This document shows positions 6,744-6,814 of a stretch of DNA of 6,814 nucleotides, one piece after another. The number at the start of each line of letters is the position of its first letter. Within the stretch, counting starts at the first letter, position 1. The translations under genes were made by a program, and so were the position numbers. This DNA is from Lysobacterales bacterium (GTDB lineage: Bacteria; Pseudomonadota; Gammaproteobacteria; Xanthomonadales; Marinicellaceae): NCBI GenBank assembly GCA_015494035.1, contig WGBZ01000299.1, positions 1 to 6,814 of the forward strand, in the 5' to 3' direction. The notes under the pieces were generated by a model that was not told the origin of the DNA, searched no databases, and saw only the letters and a program-made list of their open reading frames with translations.

Positions 6744-6814
6744 GGCGAGGCAGGCCAGCGGCAGCCAACCGCACTTCCTGTTATTCTTTTTTGCTTTAAC
6801 TTGCTGAGATAAGA
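6744..6814 (+). other. Intergenic tail after hflD, possible upstream region of the next gene
   Basis: The first ~30 bases are GC-rich and the last ~35 AT-rich, including a run of six T at 6787-6792. TG at 6805-6806 followed by GATAAG (6808-6813, 4 of 6 to TATAAT) could be an extended -10, but no good -35 accompanies it. Short inverted repeats are present (GCCTG 6738-6742 with CAGGC 6751-6755), but none is followed directly by T residues. By analogy with E. coli this may be the purB upstream region; no part of purB is visible. Confidence 0.35.

Noticed and set aside
6758..6792. Rho-independent terminator after hflD (GCGG/CCGC hairpin with a T-run)
   Set aside because: The stem is only 4 base pairs and the six-T run begins 14 bases after it, too far for a standard terminator.

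Overview
The window carries seven genes, all on the + strand and packed almost without gaps. By family content and gene order it is a chromosomal segment of a free-living gammaproteobacterium that is not an enterobacterium. GC content is high, near 60% by eye. Two markers support this. The AmgK/MurU cell-wall recycling pair is typical of pseudomonads and relatives and absent from E. coli. The nudJ-mnmA-hflD cluster is a conserved gammaproteobacterial order, and in E. coli it is followed by purB. I cannot name the genus.

Layout: (1) 1-972, the 3' part of modC, the ATPase of the molybdate importer, cut by the left edge. (2) 947-2044 amgK and 2032-2712 murU, which phosphorylate MurNAc at the anomeric carbon and turn MurNAc-1-phosphate into UDP-MurNAc. 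A promoter-like sequence in the end of modC sits so close to the amgK ATG that the transcript could be leaderless. (3) 2709-4406, an NhaC-family antiporter whose start overlaps the murU stop (ATGA) behind a good Shine-Dalgarno, so it is probably the third gene of the amgK-murU operon. (4) A 42-base gap with a perfect TATAAT. (5) 4449-4922 nudJ-like Nudix hydrolase, 4915-6042 mnmA (tRNA 2-thiouridylase) and 6039-6743 hflD, joined by 8- and 4-base overlaps as a second operon. (6) A 71-base tail, AT-rich at its end, that may hold the promoter of the next gene, which lies outside the window.

The genes work as three units: molybdate uptake, peptidoglycan recycling with an attached ion antiporter, and a nucleotide/tRNA-modification cluster. 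I see no RNA genes, mobile elements, CRISPR arrays, toxin-antitoxin pairs or phage genes, and codon use looks even throughout. This is an ordinary core region. The points worth a second look are the compact amgK promoter, the antiporter coupled to murU, and that antiporter's cleavable-looking signal sequence. I do not see an undescribed system.
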